DNA of 39,108 bases, taken from Oscillospiraceae bacterium. GTDB taxonomy: Bacteria; Bacillota; Clostridia; Oscillospirales; Oscillospiraceae. The stretch is taken from the NCBI GenBank assembly GCA_910575505.1, contig CAJTFK010000017.1, forward strand, positions 1 through 39,108. Reading direction: 5' to 3'. The notes under the pieces are model-generated. The model was not told where the DNA came from. It did no database searches and saw only the letters and a program-made list of their open reading frames with translations. Both the position numbers and the translations under genes were made by a program. This document shows positions 1 to 7,220 of this stretch, one piece after another (within the stretch, counting starts at the first letter, position 1; each line of letters opens with the position of its first letter).

Positions 1-232
1 TGTCAAGTACTTTTTTCAGAAATTTCGGAGGCTTTTCAAGTCCGTCCTTCCCTTTGTACCCGCCCGCCTTGCCTTCGTGCCGGACAGCTTTGTTAGATTA
101 CCATACTGCCCCCTGTTTGTCAACTGCTTTTCTCCTTCTTTTTCGACTTTATGCAAAATGTTGGCATATTATCCAAATACAAGTCATTCCAATGTGCAGT
201 TTGCTGCCCTTTACAGTCCCAGGTCCGCAAAA

Positions 233-266
233 CGGCGGGCTGATCTTTTCAAGGACCGGCCCGCCG
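233..266 (-). terminator. Possible terminator after the anti-sigma gene
   Basis: An 8-bp inverted repeat, CGGCGGGC at 233-240 and GCCCGCCG at 259-266, is followed on the minus strand by a run of only four T. It lies just downstream of the anti-sigma stop codon. The short T run makes it a weak candidate. I see no gene in the rest of 1-290. Confidence 0.4.
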
Positions 267-290
267 CCATAGTATTGAAGGCAGATTTCT

Positions 291-1271
291 CTATTCTCCG
301 GTATCCCCGGCATTCGTTACCACAACCAGAACGGTCTTCTCTCCACTCTCCCCTTCCACATCTTCCAGCTCTCCCGGCCTTCCCAATGCCGTCAGAAGAA
401 TCCGAAGCTCCTCCACTGTGAGCTCGTACCGCCGTTCTGTGCCGTCTTCCCAAACAGGGACAAAGTCATCCAGCAGATCGCCGGCCTCTTCCCGGGTCAA
501 ACGCAGCACCGCTTCCGTTCCGCTCTCCAGATCCTCCGAAAGCTCTGGCGCGGCCGGGATCTCCGGCCCCTCTTCCTCCGATGCAGGCGCAATGAGCTGC
601 GGCGCCGCCGCAAGACTGGGCGCTGTCCGGCCCTCCGCAGAGGAATCCACTCCGCCGGCCGCCCCCTCTTCTTCGTTTTGACCGATACCACTATTATTAT
701 AGCGTTTGCTGCTTTGACCCGCGCTGTCTTCATCCGCCGTGAAGCCAGACATCTCCGGCCACTCCCCGCCGCCTGTGGTACGGGCCTGCACCGGCGCTTC
801 CGCCGGTTCCTCCAGCGCCGCTTCCCCGTCATCAGCGCCGCCTGTTACCGCCTGCGCCTCAGGTACACCGGCTTCATAAAGCGTCGGGGGCGTATCCCCG
901 GCAGGGGCCGTGCCATCGCCTAAATCCCGGGGCACACCCTGCACCAGCAGCGCCACAGCAAAGCAGGCCGCCAGGGCCGTCAGGGTCCCGGCCCATCGCC
1001 GGCGGCTGTTTTTCCGCTCCTTTCGGTCCTTCAGCTCTCCCGCAGCCGCGTCTGCCCGGATACGCTCCATGACGCTCTCAGCGAATCCCTCCGGCACCTC
1101 GGTATCTTCCGTCCCGGGAAAGGCGGCCCGAATCGCCAGGGCATCGTCCACATAGGACCGGCAGCCGGGGCAGTTCTCCAGGTGGCTCCGGACCCGTGTC
1201 ATTTCCTCCGCTGCCAGTTCCCCGTCCACAAACAGGTCCAGCAAGGCCGCATATTCTTCACAACAGGTCAT
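291..1271 (-). CDS. Zinc-finger anti-sigma factor, membrane anchored
   Basis: This 326-residue protein is the likely partner of the ECF sigma factor encoded just upstream. Its N-terminus has a putative zinc-finger with paired cysteines at residues 3-4 and an H-x3-C-x2-C motif (HLENCPGC) near residue 30, as in ZAS-type anti-sigma factors that bind sigma in the cytoplasm. A basic stretch precedes one hydrophobic segment at about residues 93-112. After that comes a long Glu/Ala/Pro/Gly-rich, probably disordered extracytoplasmic part and a small folded-looking C-terminus rich in Glu, Leu and Val. The ATG overlaps the sigma stop codon (ATGA), which indicates translational coupling. Family knowledge suggests release of sigma on an envelope signal. 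The signal cannot be read from sequence, and the C-terminal part is not recognised. Confidence 0.88.
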   Translation of the reverse strand: MTCCEEYAALLDLFVDGELAAEEMTRVRSHLENCPGCRSYVDDALAIRAAFPGTEDTEVPEGFAESVMERIRADAAAGELKDRKERKNSRRRWAGTLTALAACFAVALLVQGVPRDLGDGTAPAGDTPPTLYEAGVPEAQAVTGGADDGEAALEEPAEAPVQARTTGGGEWPEMSGFTADEDSAGQSSKRYNNSGIGQNEEEGAAGGVDSSAEGRTAPSLAAAPQLIAPASEEEGPEIPAAPELSEDLESGTEAVLRLTREEAGDLLDDFVPVWEDGTERRYELTVEELRILLTALGRPGELEDVEGESGEKTVLVVVTNAGDTGE

Positions 1272-1897
1272 GTCCGGCCCTCCTCTCCTGTTTTTTTGGG
1301 CTTACCTGTTCCTTTAGACGCAGCGGCGGGCAAAAAGTTCCCATCCTCCAGCAAAAAACTTCTCAGCCGTTTTCGGCCCCGGCTGATGCGGGACTTCACC
1401 GTGCCCACATCCAGGTCCAGCGCCTGGGCAATTTCCTCATAGTGCAGCTGCTGGATCTCCCGCAGCACCAGTACCGACCGGTATTCCGGCGGCAGGGCCC
1501 GGAGTCCCGCCTCAATCCGCTCTCCCAGCTCCCGGCGTTCCGCCGCCTCCTGAGGCGTGGGCGTCGGCGCAGGCAGATCCAGGTTCAGTTCCTCATCGTC
1601 CAGCGACGCCATTCCCCGACGCCGTCCCTCCCGGCGCAGCAGGTCCACACAGGCATTGGACGCCAAGCGATACAGCCATGTCGAAAAAGCGCTGTCCCCC
1701 CGAAAGGACCTCAGTCCCTGCCAGGCCGCCAGAAAGGCCTCCTGCGCCGCCTCGGCGGCGTCCTCGGGATTCCCGCACATCCGCAGCGTCAGGGCAAACA
1801 CCCGTTTTTCATAAAGCCGCACCAGCTCTCCAAAGGAATCCTGATCTCCTTTCCGGGCGGCGGTCAGCCATTTCGCCTCCTGAAAATCCTTCAGCAC
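1268..1897 (-). CDS. ECF-family RNA polymerase sigma factor
   Basis: A 209-residue sigma-70 family protein of the SigW/RpoE (ECF) type. Region 2 is visible at about residues 20-90 (an aromatic -10 recognition patch around FSTWLYRLASNACVD). An acidic/proline linker follows, then region 4 at about 125-190 with the helix-turn-helix LHYEEIAQALDLDVGTVKSRI. The start is GTG at 1895-1897, chosen because GGGGAGG lies 8-9 bases upstream and no better ATG exists. It overlaps the dusB stop by 7 bp and the anti-sigma start by 4 bp, so all three genes are probably cotranscribed. A basic C-terminal tail of about 25 residues extends beyond region 4. Confidence 0.93.
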   Translation of the reverse strand: MLKDFQEAKWLTAARKGDQDSFGELVRLYEKRVFALTLRMCGNPEDAAEAAQEAFLAAWQGLRSFRGDSAFSTWLYRLASNACVDLLRREGRRRGMASLDDEELNLDLPAPTPTPQEAAERRELGERIEAGLRALPPEYRSVLVLREIQQLHYEEIAQALDLDVGTVKSRISRGRKRLRSFLLEDGNFLPAAASKGTGKPKKTGEEGRT

Positions 1898-2892
1898 GGT
1901 CCCGCTCCTCCCCGTTCCGGGGCGTCTCTCAGGTCCCGGCAGATTCCCTTGGTCACTTGATACACGTCCTCCAGCGTATTCATCTGCACGATCTTCTCCT
2001 TATAATATCCGGAATGGGGCACACCCTTGAGATACCAGCAGTAATGCCGCCGGGCTTCCAGCACAGCCGCCCGCTCACCCTTGTCCGCCGCCGCCAGCTC
2101 AATCTGCCGGACAGCGGTTTCGCAGCGCTCCGCCAGAGGCGGCAGCGGCGGCACGGGACGGCCCTCCAGCACAGCCTTTGCCTGCCGGAACAGCCAAGGA
2201 TTCCCAAAACAGCCCCGGCCCACCATGGCCATATCTGCCTTGGTGTGCTGCAAAATCCGTGCGGCATCCTCCGGCTTCCAGATATCGCCGTTGGCCAGAA
2301 CAGGAACGGACACCGCTTCCTTCACCGCCCGGATGCAGTTCCAGTCCGCCTGACCGCTGTACACCTGGGCCCGGGTCCGCCCGTGGACCGCCACAGCGGA
2401 GACCCCCGCCTGCTCCAGCACCCGGGCAAACTCCACGCAGTTGCAGCTCCCCATGTCCCAGCCCCGGCGGAACTTCGCCGTCACCGGAACGGACACCGCC
2501 TTGACCACAGCCTCCACGATGCGTCCGGCCTTCTCCGGATCCCGCATCAGCGCCGCGCCGTCGCCGTTGTTCACAATCTTTCCCATCGGACAGCCCATAT
2601 TGAGGTCCAGCACATCCGCCCCGGTATACTCTATGGCAATCTGGGCGGCCTCCGCCATGCAGACCGGGTCGCTTCCAAATATCTGCACCGCGGAGGGGTG
2701 CTCCCCCGGAAACTGACGCAGAAGGCCGAAGGTCTTCCTGTCGTGATAACACAGCGCCTTGGAGGAAATCAGTTCCGTACAGGTATAGTCCGCCCCCTGC
2801 TCGGAGCAGATCTGCCGGAACGCGGCGTCGGTAACGCCGGCCATGGGGGCCAGCGCCAGCCTTCCGGAAATCTCTACCGTTCCTATCTTCAT
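1891..2892 (-). CDS. dusB: tRNA-dihydrouridine synthase
   Basis: A 333-residue FMN-dependent enzyme that reduces uridines in the tRNA D-loop to dihydrouridine. The TIM-barrel start LALAPMAGVTDAAFR binds FMN. The catalytic cysteine is in NMGCPMGKIV near residue 100. The conserved AVHGRTRAQ-Y segment and the later GRGCFGNPWLF phosphate-binding segment are present. Length and motifs fit the DusB/Dus subfamily of Firmicutes. It is the promoter-proximal gene of a dusB-sigma-anti-sigma operon (promoter at 2931-2960). The last codons overlap the sigma factor start, so the housekeeping enzyme and the regulator share a transcript. Confidence 0.95.
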   Translation of the reverse strand: MKIGTVEISGRLALAPMAGVTDAAFRQICSEQGADYTCTELISSKALCYHDRKTFGLLRQFPGEHPSAVQIFGSDPVCMAEAAQIAIEYTGADVLDLNMGCPMGKIVNNGDGAALMRDPEKAGRIVEAVVKAVSVPVTAKFRRGWDMGSCNCVEFARVLEQAGVSAVAVHGRTRAQVYSGQADWNCIRAVKEAVSVPVLANGDIWKPEDAARILQHTKADMAMVGRGCFGNPWLFRQAKAVLEGRPVPPLPPLAERCETAVRQIELAAADKGERAAVLEARRHYCWYLKGVPHSGYYKEKIVQMNTLEDVYQVTKGICRDLRDAPERGGAGPC

Positions 2893-2930
2893 CGCCGGTC
2901 TCCTTTACATCATTCTCTGTCGTGGGTTCC

Positions 2931-2960
2931 ATCATAACACGCTTTTCTGAAAAAGTCCAA
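2931..2960 (-). promoter_or_regulatory. Promoter of the dusB operon
   Basis: On the minus strand TTGGAC (2955-2960), an 18-bp spacer and TATGAT (2931-2936) form a sigma-A type promoter about 40 bp upstream of the dusB ATG. Confidence 0.65.
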
Positions 2961-3032
2961 CCTCAGAGTATCGAAAATAATTTTGACACTCTGAGGCAAG
3001 TTTTCAGAACCCGTGAGATGTTCTGAAAACTT
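2961..3032. repeat. Two adjacent inverted repeats upstream of dusB
   Basis: Two hairpins stand side by side directly upstream of the dusB -35. The first has 9-bp arms, CCTCAGAGT (2961-2969) and ACTCTGAGG (2988-2996). The second has perfect 12-bp arms, AAGTTTTCAGAA (2998-3009) and TTCTGAAAACTT (3021-3032), around an 11-bp spacer. They could be an intergenic repeat or operator-like sites. The remainder, 3033-3210, has GC-rich short hairpins and no convincing gene. Confidence 0.6.
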
Positions 3033-3210
3033 ATTGATTGCAAACGAAGGGAACCCCTGATGGGTTTACCCGCAAGGGGCACGCCGCATCCGTAGGGCGG
3101 CGGAGCCGCCGACGGCTGCGCTGCCCTTCGAGCTGCCCTCCTTTCCGAAAAGAAAGGACGACGCACTTTTTCGACACTCAAACCCTGCGGCGAAAATATC
3201 CCGCCGCCTC

Positions 3211-3239
3211 TTGACAAGAACGGTTGTTCGATTTATAAT
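3211..3239 (+). promoter_or_regulatory. Promoter with embedded LexA-type operator
   Basis: TTGACA (3211-3216), a 17-bp spacer and TATAAT (3234-3239) form a perfect consensus sigma-A promoter. The spacer contains AGAACGGTTGTTCG (3217-3230). This matches the Gram-positive LexA box CGAAC-N4-GTTCG at every defined position except the first base. A further half-site CGAAC follows at 3246-3250. Its position between -35 and -10 is right for repression. This suggests that the downstream four genes are SOS-induced. The operator call is by consensus only. Confidence 0.78.
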
Positions 3240-3285
3240 GACAGTCGAACAAAGTTTCTATATCCTTTCAAAGGAGGTCCCTCTC

Positions 3286-3513
3286 ATGACCGGCTGGACA
3301 CTTTTTCTGACTATGGTAGGCATCGCGTTTCTCACCGCGCAGCTCTTCCGCGTCATCGACGTCATCGAGCGCCCCTCCCGCGCCACCCACCACATGGCGG
3401 CCCACCGGCGGGGGATTCTCCGCCTGTCTCCGGTGGCACTGAAAACCGCCGAAGCCCTTTGGAATCATTGGAATCAGTGGAGGTCGGAGCGATGGACGTT
3501 CTGGAAAAGCTGA
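3286..3513 (+). CDS. Small single-pass membrane protein, unknown function
   Basis: This encodes 75 residues. AAAGGAGG lies 8 bases before the ATG at 3286, a very strong ribosome site. The N-terminus is a hydrophobic segment at about residues 3-21 (WTLFLTMVGIAFLTAQLF), followed by a basic, His- and Trp-rich cytoplasmic-looking tail. There is no recognisable domain. It is the first gene behind the LexA-type promoter and its 3' end overlaps the radical-SAM gene by 22 bp, so the two are coupled. SOS regulons of Gram-positive bacteria often include small membrane proteins that block division (YneA type). That comparison rests on size, topology and context only, because no LysM domain or sequence similarity is visible. 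Confidence 0.7.
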   Translation: MTGWTLFLTMVGIAFLTAQLFRVIDVIERPSRATHHMAAHRRGILRLSPVALKTAEALWNHWNQWRSERWTFWKS

Positions 3514-4757
3514 CCATTCTCACCGACGCCGCCAAATATGACGCCGCCTGTACCTCCAGCGGCGGCGCCCGGACCGCAAAAAAGGACATGATCGGCAACA
3601 CCTCCACCTCCATGGCGGGCTGCTGCCACACCTTTTCCGCCGACGGGCGCTGTGTCACTCTGCTGAAGGTCCTGATGACCAACCGGTGTGTGTACGACTG
3701 CAAATACTGCGTCAACCGCCGGAGCAACGAGGCGAAGCGGGCCGCCTTCACCCCCGAGGAGCTGGCGGACCTGACCATCAATTTCTACCGGCGGAATTAT
3801 ATCGAAGGTCTGTTTCTCTCCTCCGGGGTCTACCGCAGTCCCGACTACACCACGGAGCTGATGATCCGCACCCTCCGTCTCCTGCGGGAAGGCTGGCGCT
3901 TCAATGGATACATTCACGCCAAGGCCATCCCCGGCACGTCGCCGGAGCTGGTGGAGCAGCTGGGCTTTCTGGCGGACCGTCTCAGCGTCAATATCGAGCT
4001 GCCCTCCGAGGCGGGTCTGAAGACCCTGGCCCCGGACAAGACAAAGGGGGCCATCCTGGCCCCCATGCGGCAGATTCAGACCCGAAACCGGCAGAGCCGG
4101 GAAGAGCTGGTAAAATACCGCCACGCCCCCCGCTTCGCCCCGGCGGGCCAGAGCACCCAGCTGATTGTCGGGGCCACCGCCGACAGCGATTTCCACATCC
4201 TCCGGCTGACCCAGGCCCTCTATGACCGGTACAGTCTCAAACGTGTGTTCTATTCCGCCTATGTTCCGGTGACGGAACACGCCCTGCTGCCCGCCAGAGA
4301 CGTCAAGCCGCCTCTGCTGCGGGAACACCGGCTCTATCAGGCGGACTGGCTGCTGCGCTTCTACGGCTTCCGGGCAGACGAACTGCTGGACGAGGCCCAC
4401 CGGGACTTTGACACACGGGTAGACCCCAAATGCAGCTGGGCCCTGGCCCACCTGGAGCAGTTTCCCATTGAGGTCAACCGTGCGGACTACGAAAGCCTGC
4501 TGCGGGTCCCCGGCATCGGCCTCACCTCCGCCCGGCGCATCCTCAGCGCCCGGCGGACGGGTCCTCTCCATGTTGACAGCCTGAAAAAACTGGGCGTCGT
4601 CATGAAGCGGGCCCAGTATTTCCTGACAGCCTCCGGCCAGATGGCGGAGGGCGTCCGCTTCACTCCCGACAGTCTGTTTCGGGCGCTGGCCGCTGCCGAG
4701 AAGCCCCTGCCGTTGGAGGCCATGGAGCAGCTGTCCCTGTTTGACGCCCCTGCCTGA
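3492..4757 (+). CDS. Putative DNA modification/repair radical SAM protein
   Basis: A 421-residue protein of the radical-SAM group that travels with DUF4130 proteins (TIGR03916-like). The iron-sulfur motif C-x3-C-x2-C is CVYDCKYC at residues 66-73. The partial barrel follows with FLSSGVYRSPDY and HAKAIPGTS segments and the ELPSEAGL segment near residue 175. At about residue 338 a helix-hairpin-helix DNA-binding motif RVPGIGLTSARRIL is clear. The start ATG at 3492 has GGAGG 8 bases upstream. The family is annotated as DNA metabolism by association with uracil-DNA glycosylase-like proteins, and its chemistry is not established. The LexA-type operator at 3217-3230 gives independent support for a role in DNA damage. 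Confidence 0.92.
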   Translation: MDVLEKLTILTDAAKYDAACTSSGGARTAKKDMIGNTSTSMAGCCHTFSADGRCVTLLKVLMTNRCVYDCKYCVNRRSNEAKRAAFTPEELADLTINFYRRNYIEGLFLSSGVYRSPDYTTELMIRTLRLLREGWRFNGYIHAKAIPGTSPELVEQLGFLADRLSVNIELPSEAGLKTLAPDKTKGAILAPMRQIQTRNRQSREELVKYRHAPRFAPAGQSTQLIVGATADSDFHILRLTQALYDRYSLKRVFYSAYVPVTEHALLPARDVKPPLLREHRLYQADWLLRFYGFRADELLDEAHRDFDTRVDPKCSWALAHLEQFPIEVNRADYESLLRVPGIGLTSARRILSARRTGPLHVDSLKKLGVVMKRAQYFLTASGQMAEGVRFTPDSLFRALAAAEKPLPLEAMEQLSLFDAPA

Positions 4758-4834
4758 AAGTCCTTCCCCGCTCCGGCGGCTGTCCCATGCGTTCACTTCC
4801 GCTTTCGACGGTTCCGGCGCAGAAAGGAGCCCTC

Positions 4835-5269
4835 ATGAAAAAACAGGCTTATGTTCCGTTTCTGAACTCCCGTCCGCTCCGGGACACGGTCCATCCTGCC
4901 GCCGGACAGGCCCCCTGCGGCGGAAGCGCCCGGCGAAACAGGACCGCCGAAGCTGCGGAGCTTCCAAAGAACCCCCTGGTTCAGTGGGCGGCGCAGGAAG
5001 CCGTCCGGGGCTCCGCCGGTTTCCCGGGCCTCCCGGGTCAAGTCCGGCATATCCCCAGCGGCCCGGTGAACCTGCGCCGCCGGACCGGAGTCCGGTATGG
5101 AGGCAACGTGCAGTTTCCGTCCTGCCGGGCCGCCTGGAAGGAAATCCCTGCCTCCGCTGCGCAGCGGAAGTCCGCCTGTGCATTCCCGCCGCCTCCGGGC
5201 ACGGAGCGCCCAAACCGGCACGCCTTCCACAAACCGGGCCGCTCCGCCGCGCCCCCGCCGGAGAGCTAG
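4835..5269 (+). CDS. Unrecognised 145-residue ORF between the repair genes
   Basis: An open frame begins at ATG 4835 with a good ribosome site (AGAAAGGAG, 6 bases before the ATG) and ends two bases before the DUF4130 start. The product is rich in Arg, Pro, Ala and Gly with a few Cys and Trp. It has no membrane segment and no recognised domain. In related bacteria the radical-SAM and DUF4130 genes are normally adjacent, so about 510 bp here is extra. The strong ribosome site and perfect operon spacing favour a real gene. The biased composition and lack of any family suggest it may instead be GC-rich spacer that happens to be open. Confidence 0.35.
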   Translation: MKKQAYVPFLNSRPLRDTVHPAAGQAPCGGSARRNRTAEAAELPKNPLVQWAAQEAVRGSAGFPGLPGQVRHIPSGPVNLRRRTGVRYGGNVQFPSCRAAWKEIPASAAQRKSACAFPPPPGTERPNRHAFHKPGRSAAPPPES

Positions 5270-5271
5270 CC

Positions 5272-6162
5272 ATGGAAGCAGTCTATTGCTATGACGGCAG
5301 CCTCCAGGGCTTCCTCTCCTGCATATTCGACATTTACCGGTATAAAGAAATCCCCGCCGCATTTTTCTGCGGCGAGGATGCGGAGCCGGCCCTGTTTCCT
5401 GTCCGGATGGTTGAAACCAACCCCGCCCACAGCGCCCGCGTGCTGCACAGGGTATCCGCCCTGTCCCCCGAGGCGGCGGTTCTGCTGCGGCGGGGACTGC
5501 TGACCTGCCTGCCGGAAAAGGAGCTGCACCTGTACCGTCTGGTGGCCAAGCTTCTGGAGGAAGGCCCGGCCTTTCTCCGGAACCGCTCCGACGAAACCCT
5601 CTACCCGGTCATCCGCGCCGTCCAGCATCTGAACGGCGAGGTCCACCTTCTGAAGGGCTTTGTCCGCTTCTCGGAGATAGGAGGTGTGTTAGGCGGAGAA
5701 ATCCAGCCGAAAAACCGGGTCCTGCCGGTGCTGGGCAGCCACTTCCGGGCCCGGATGCACAACGAGACCTTTTTCCTCTATGACCGCACCCACAAAGAAG
5801 CCCTGTTTTACGCCGGCGGCCAGGCGGTCATCCGGCCCCTGTCGGATTTCCAGATGGCTCCGCCGGATGAGACGGAAGCCCGTTATCGCCTTCTCTGGAA
5901 GCGGTTTTATGACACGGTGGCCATTCGGGAGCGGGAAAATCCCCGTCTCCGCATGTCCAACATGCCCAAGCGCTATTGGGGGACCATGACGGAGTTCCAG
6001 CAGTCCGATTATTTCCGCCCCGCCCAGACCCCCTCTGCGCTGCCGGCCCTCAGGGCTCAAAGCTCTCCCTCAGCCGCTGGAGCCCCCGGCGCTCCAGCCT
6101 GGAAACCTGTACCTGAGAAACCCCCAGCACACGGGCCGTCCGTTCCTGAGTCAACCCCTTGA
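5272..6162 (+). CDS. DUF4130 probable DNA metabolism protein
   Basis: A 296-residue protein of the DUF4130/TIGR03915 family, the regular partner of the upstream radical-SAM protein. Typical features are the start MEAVYCYDGSLQGFLSCIFD, the central LNGEVHLLKGFVRF segment and the late RLLWKRFYDTVAIRERENPRLR and MPKRYWGTMTEF segments. Some family members are fused to uracil-DNA glycosylase-like domains, which is the basis for a DNA-repair guess. The ATG at 5272 follows the preceding stop by two bases. After MTEF (about residue 243), where the family usually ends, it carries an extra Pro/Ala/Ser-rich tail of about 50 residues. The last 113 bp of this tail is antisense to the 3' end of sigF, so the tail may be a readthrough product of mutation. 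Confidence 0.9.
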   Translation: MEAVYCYDGSLQGFLSCIFDIYRYKEIPAAFFCGEDAEPALFPVRMVETNPAHSARVLHRVSALSPEAAVLLRRGLLTCLPEKELHLYRLVAKLLEEGPAFLRNRSDETLYPVIRAVQHLNGEVHLLKGFVRFSEIGGVLGGEIQPKNRVLPVLGSHFRARMHNETFFLYDRTHKEALFYAGGQAVIRPLSDFQMAPPDETEARYRLLWKRFYDTVAIRERENPRLRMSNMPKRYWGTMTEFQQSDYFRPAQTPSALPALRAQSSPSAAGAPGAPAWKPVPEKPPAHGPSVPESTP

Positions 6163-6754
6163 AATACCGAAGGAGAATCGTCATCCGCTCCTTCTCCGGC
6201 AGCTGGTCGATGGCCTCCCGGAGGGCAATCCGCTCCACCATGCCCTCCTCCGGAGCCACGGAGCCCAGGGTCCCCTCCAGCGTCAGGCCGTCCGCCGTTT
6301 CCTGCTGGAGAGATTCCGGGGCGTCCGTGGCCAGGTCCGTCTGGGCGATCTCCTCCGGCTCCAGGCCTGTGGCCTCCGACAGCTCCGAAAGCGCCGGTTC
6401 CCGGCCCAGCTCATGCCGCAGCCGCTCCCGGGCGCTGTACAGGGTCTGCGCCCGCTCCCGGATGCCCCGGCCCACCTTCAGCGCCCCGTCATCCCGGAGA
6501 AACCGGCGGATTTCCCCGGCGATTTTGGGCACGGCATAGGTGGAAAAACAGGTGCCATATTCAAAGTCGAAGCCCTGCACCGCTTTCAAAAAGCCCAAAC
6601 ACCCCAGCTGATAGAGGTCGTCCGGCTCCACCCCCCGGCCATAGTACCTCCGGACCACGCTCCAAATCAGGCCGTTGTTCTCAATCACCGCCTGCTCGCA
6701 GGCCTCCCGGTCTCCCTGTTGGGCCGCCCGCAGCAGCTCCAGTGTGGCGCTCAT
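6050..6754 (-). CDS. sigF: Forespore sigma factor SigF
   Basis: A 234-residue sporulation sigma factor that directs early forespore transcription. Region 2 is clear (NNGLIWSVVRRYYGRG, DDLYQLGCLGFLKAVQ, FSTYAVPKIAGEIRRFLRDDG), as is the following KVGRGIRERAQ segment. Region 3 covers about residues 100-140. Region 4 ends with LTQERTARVLGVSQVQVSRLERRGLQRL. The start ATG at 6752-6754 overlaps the spoIIAB stop codon (ATGA). In the cell the protein is held by SpoIIAB until dephosphorylated SpoIIAA releases it in the forespore. Its 3' end overlaps the converging DUF4130 gene. Confidence 0.96.
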   Translation of the reverse strand: MSATLELLRAAQQGDREACEQAVIENNGLIWSVVRRYYGRGVEPDDLYQLGCLGFLKAVQGFDFEYGTCFSTYAVPKIAGEIRRFLRDDGALKVGRGIRERAQTLYSARERLRHELGREPALSELSEATGLEPEEIAQTDLATDAPESLQQETADGLTLEGTLGSVAPEEGMVERIALREAIDQLPEKERMTILLRYFKGLTQERTARVLGVSQVQVSRLERRGLQRLRESFEP

Positions 6755-7200
6755 TTCACCGTTTTCAGCCGGGGCGTCAGCCGCTTCCGCATTGCCACCG
6801 TTGTCCCCCGGCCCAGACTGGACCGCACCGTAACCCGGTCCATAAAGCTCTCCATAATGGTAAATCCCATGCCGCTGCGCTCCTCTCCCCCGGTGGTAAA
6901 CATGGGCTGCCGGGCCTTTTCCACATCCGGAATGCCCCGGCCATGGTCCCGCACCATCAGCTCCAGCACGTTGTCCGGCCAAATCCGGAGCTTCACCACC
7001 ACCTGCCCCACCGTGTCCGGATAACCGTGGACGATGGCGTTGGTCACCGCCTCGCTGACGGCGGTTTTGATGTCCTCCAGCTCGTTGAGCGTGGGGTCCA
7101 TCTGGGCGGCGAAACAGGCCGCGGCAGAACGGATAAAGCTCTCGTTGCAGCTTCGGCTCAGAAAGGCCATGGTCACCTCGTTGACCGCTTTTGTCCTCAT
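6751..7200 (-). CDS. spoIIAB: Anti-sigma F factor / serine kinase SpoIIAB
   Basis: A 149-residue GHKL-type ATPase that binds and inhibits SigF and phosphorylates SpoIIAA. The N box is LNELEDIKTAVSEAVTNAIVHGY. The G1 box is VRDHGRGIPDVEKA. The G2-like segment is ERSGMGFTIMESFMD. Length and order fit the SpoIIAB family closely. It sits between spoIIAA (20-bp gap) and sigF (4-bp overlap), the standard operon order. Confidence 0.96.
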   Translation of the reverse strand: MRTKAVNEVTMAFLSRSCNESFIRSAAACFAAQMDPTLNELEDIKTAVSEAVTNAIVHGYPDTVGQVVVKLRIWPDNVLELMVRDHGRGIPDVEKARQPMFTTGGEERSGMGFTIMESFMDRVTVRSSLGRGTTVAMRKRLTPRLKTVK

Positions 7201-7220
7201 TATGTAAACCTCCTTACCTG

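Noticed and set aside
2998..3032. Second LexA box in the 12-bp palindrome
   Set aside because: It contains GAAC and GTTC, but the spacing between them is far larger than the 4 bases LexA needs.
2963..3217. 84-codon minus-strand ORF upstream of dusB
   Set aside because: It has no ribosome site, covers the hairpins and the LexA promoter, and its composition follows the repeats.
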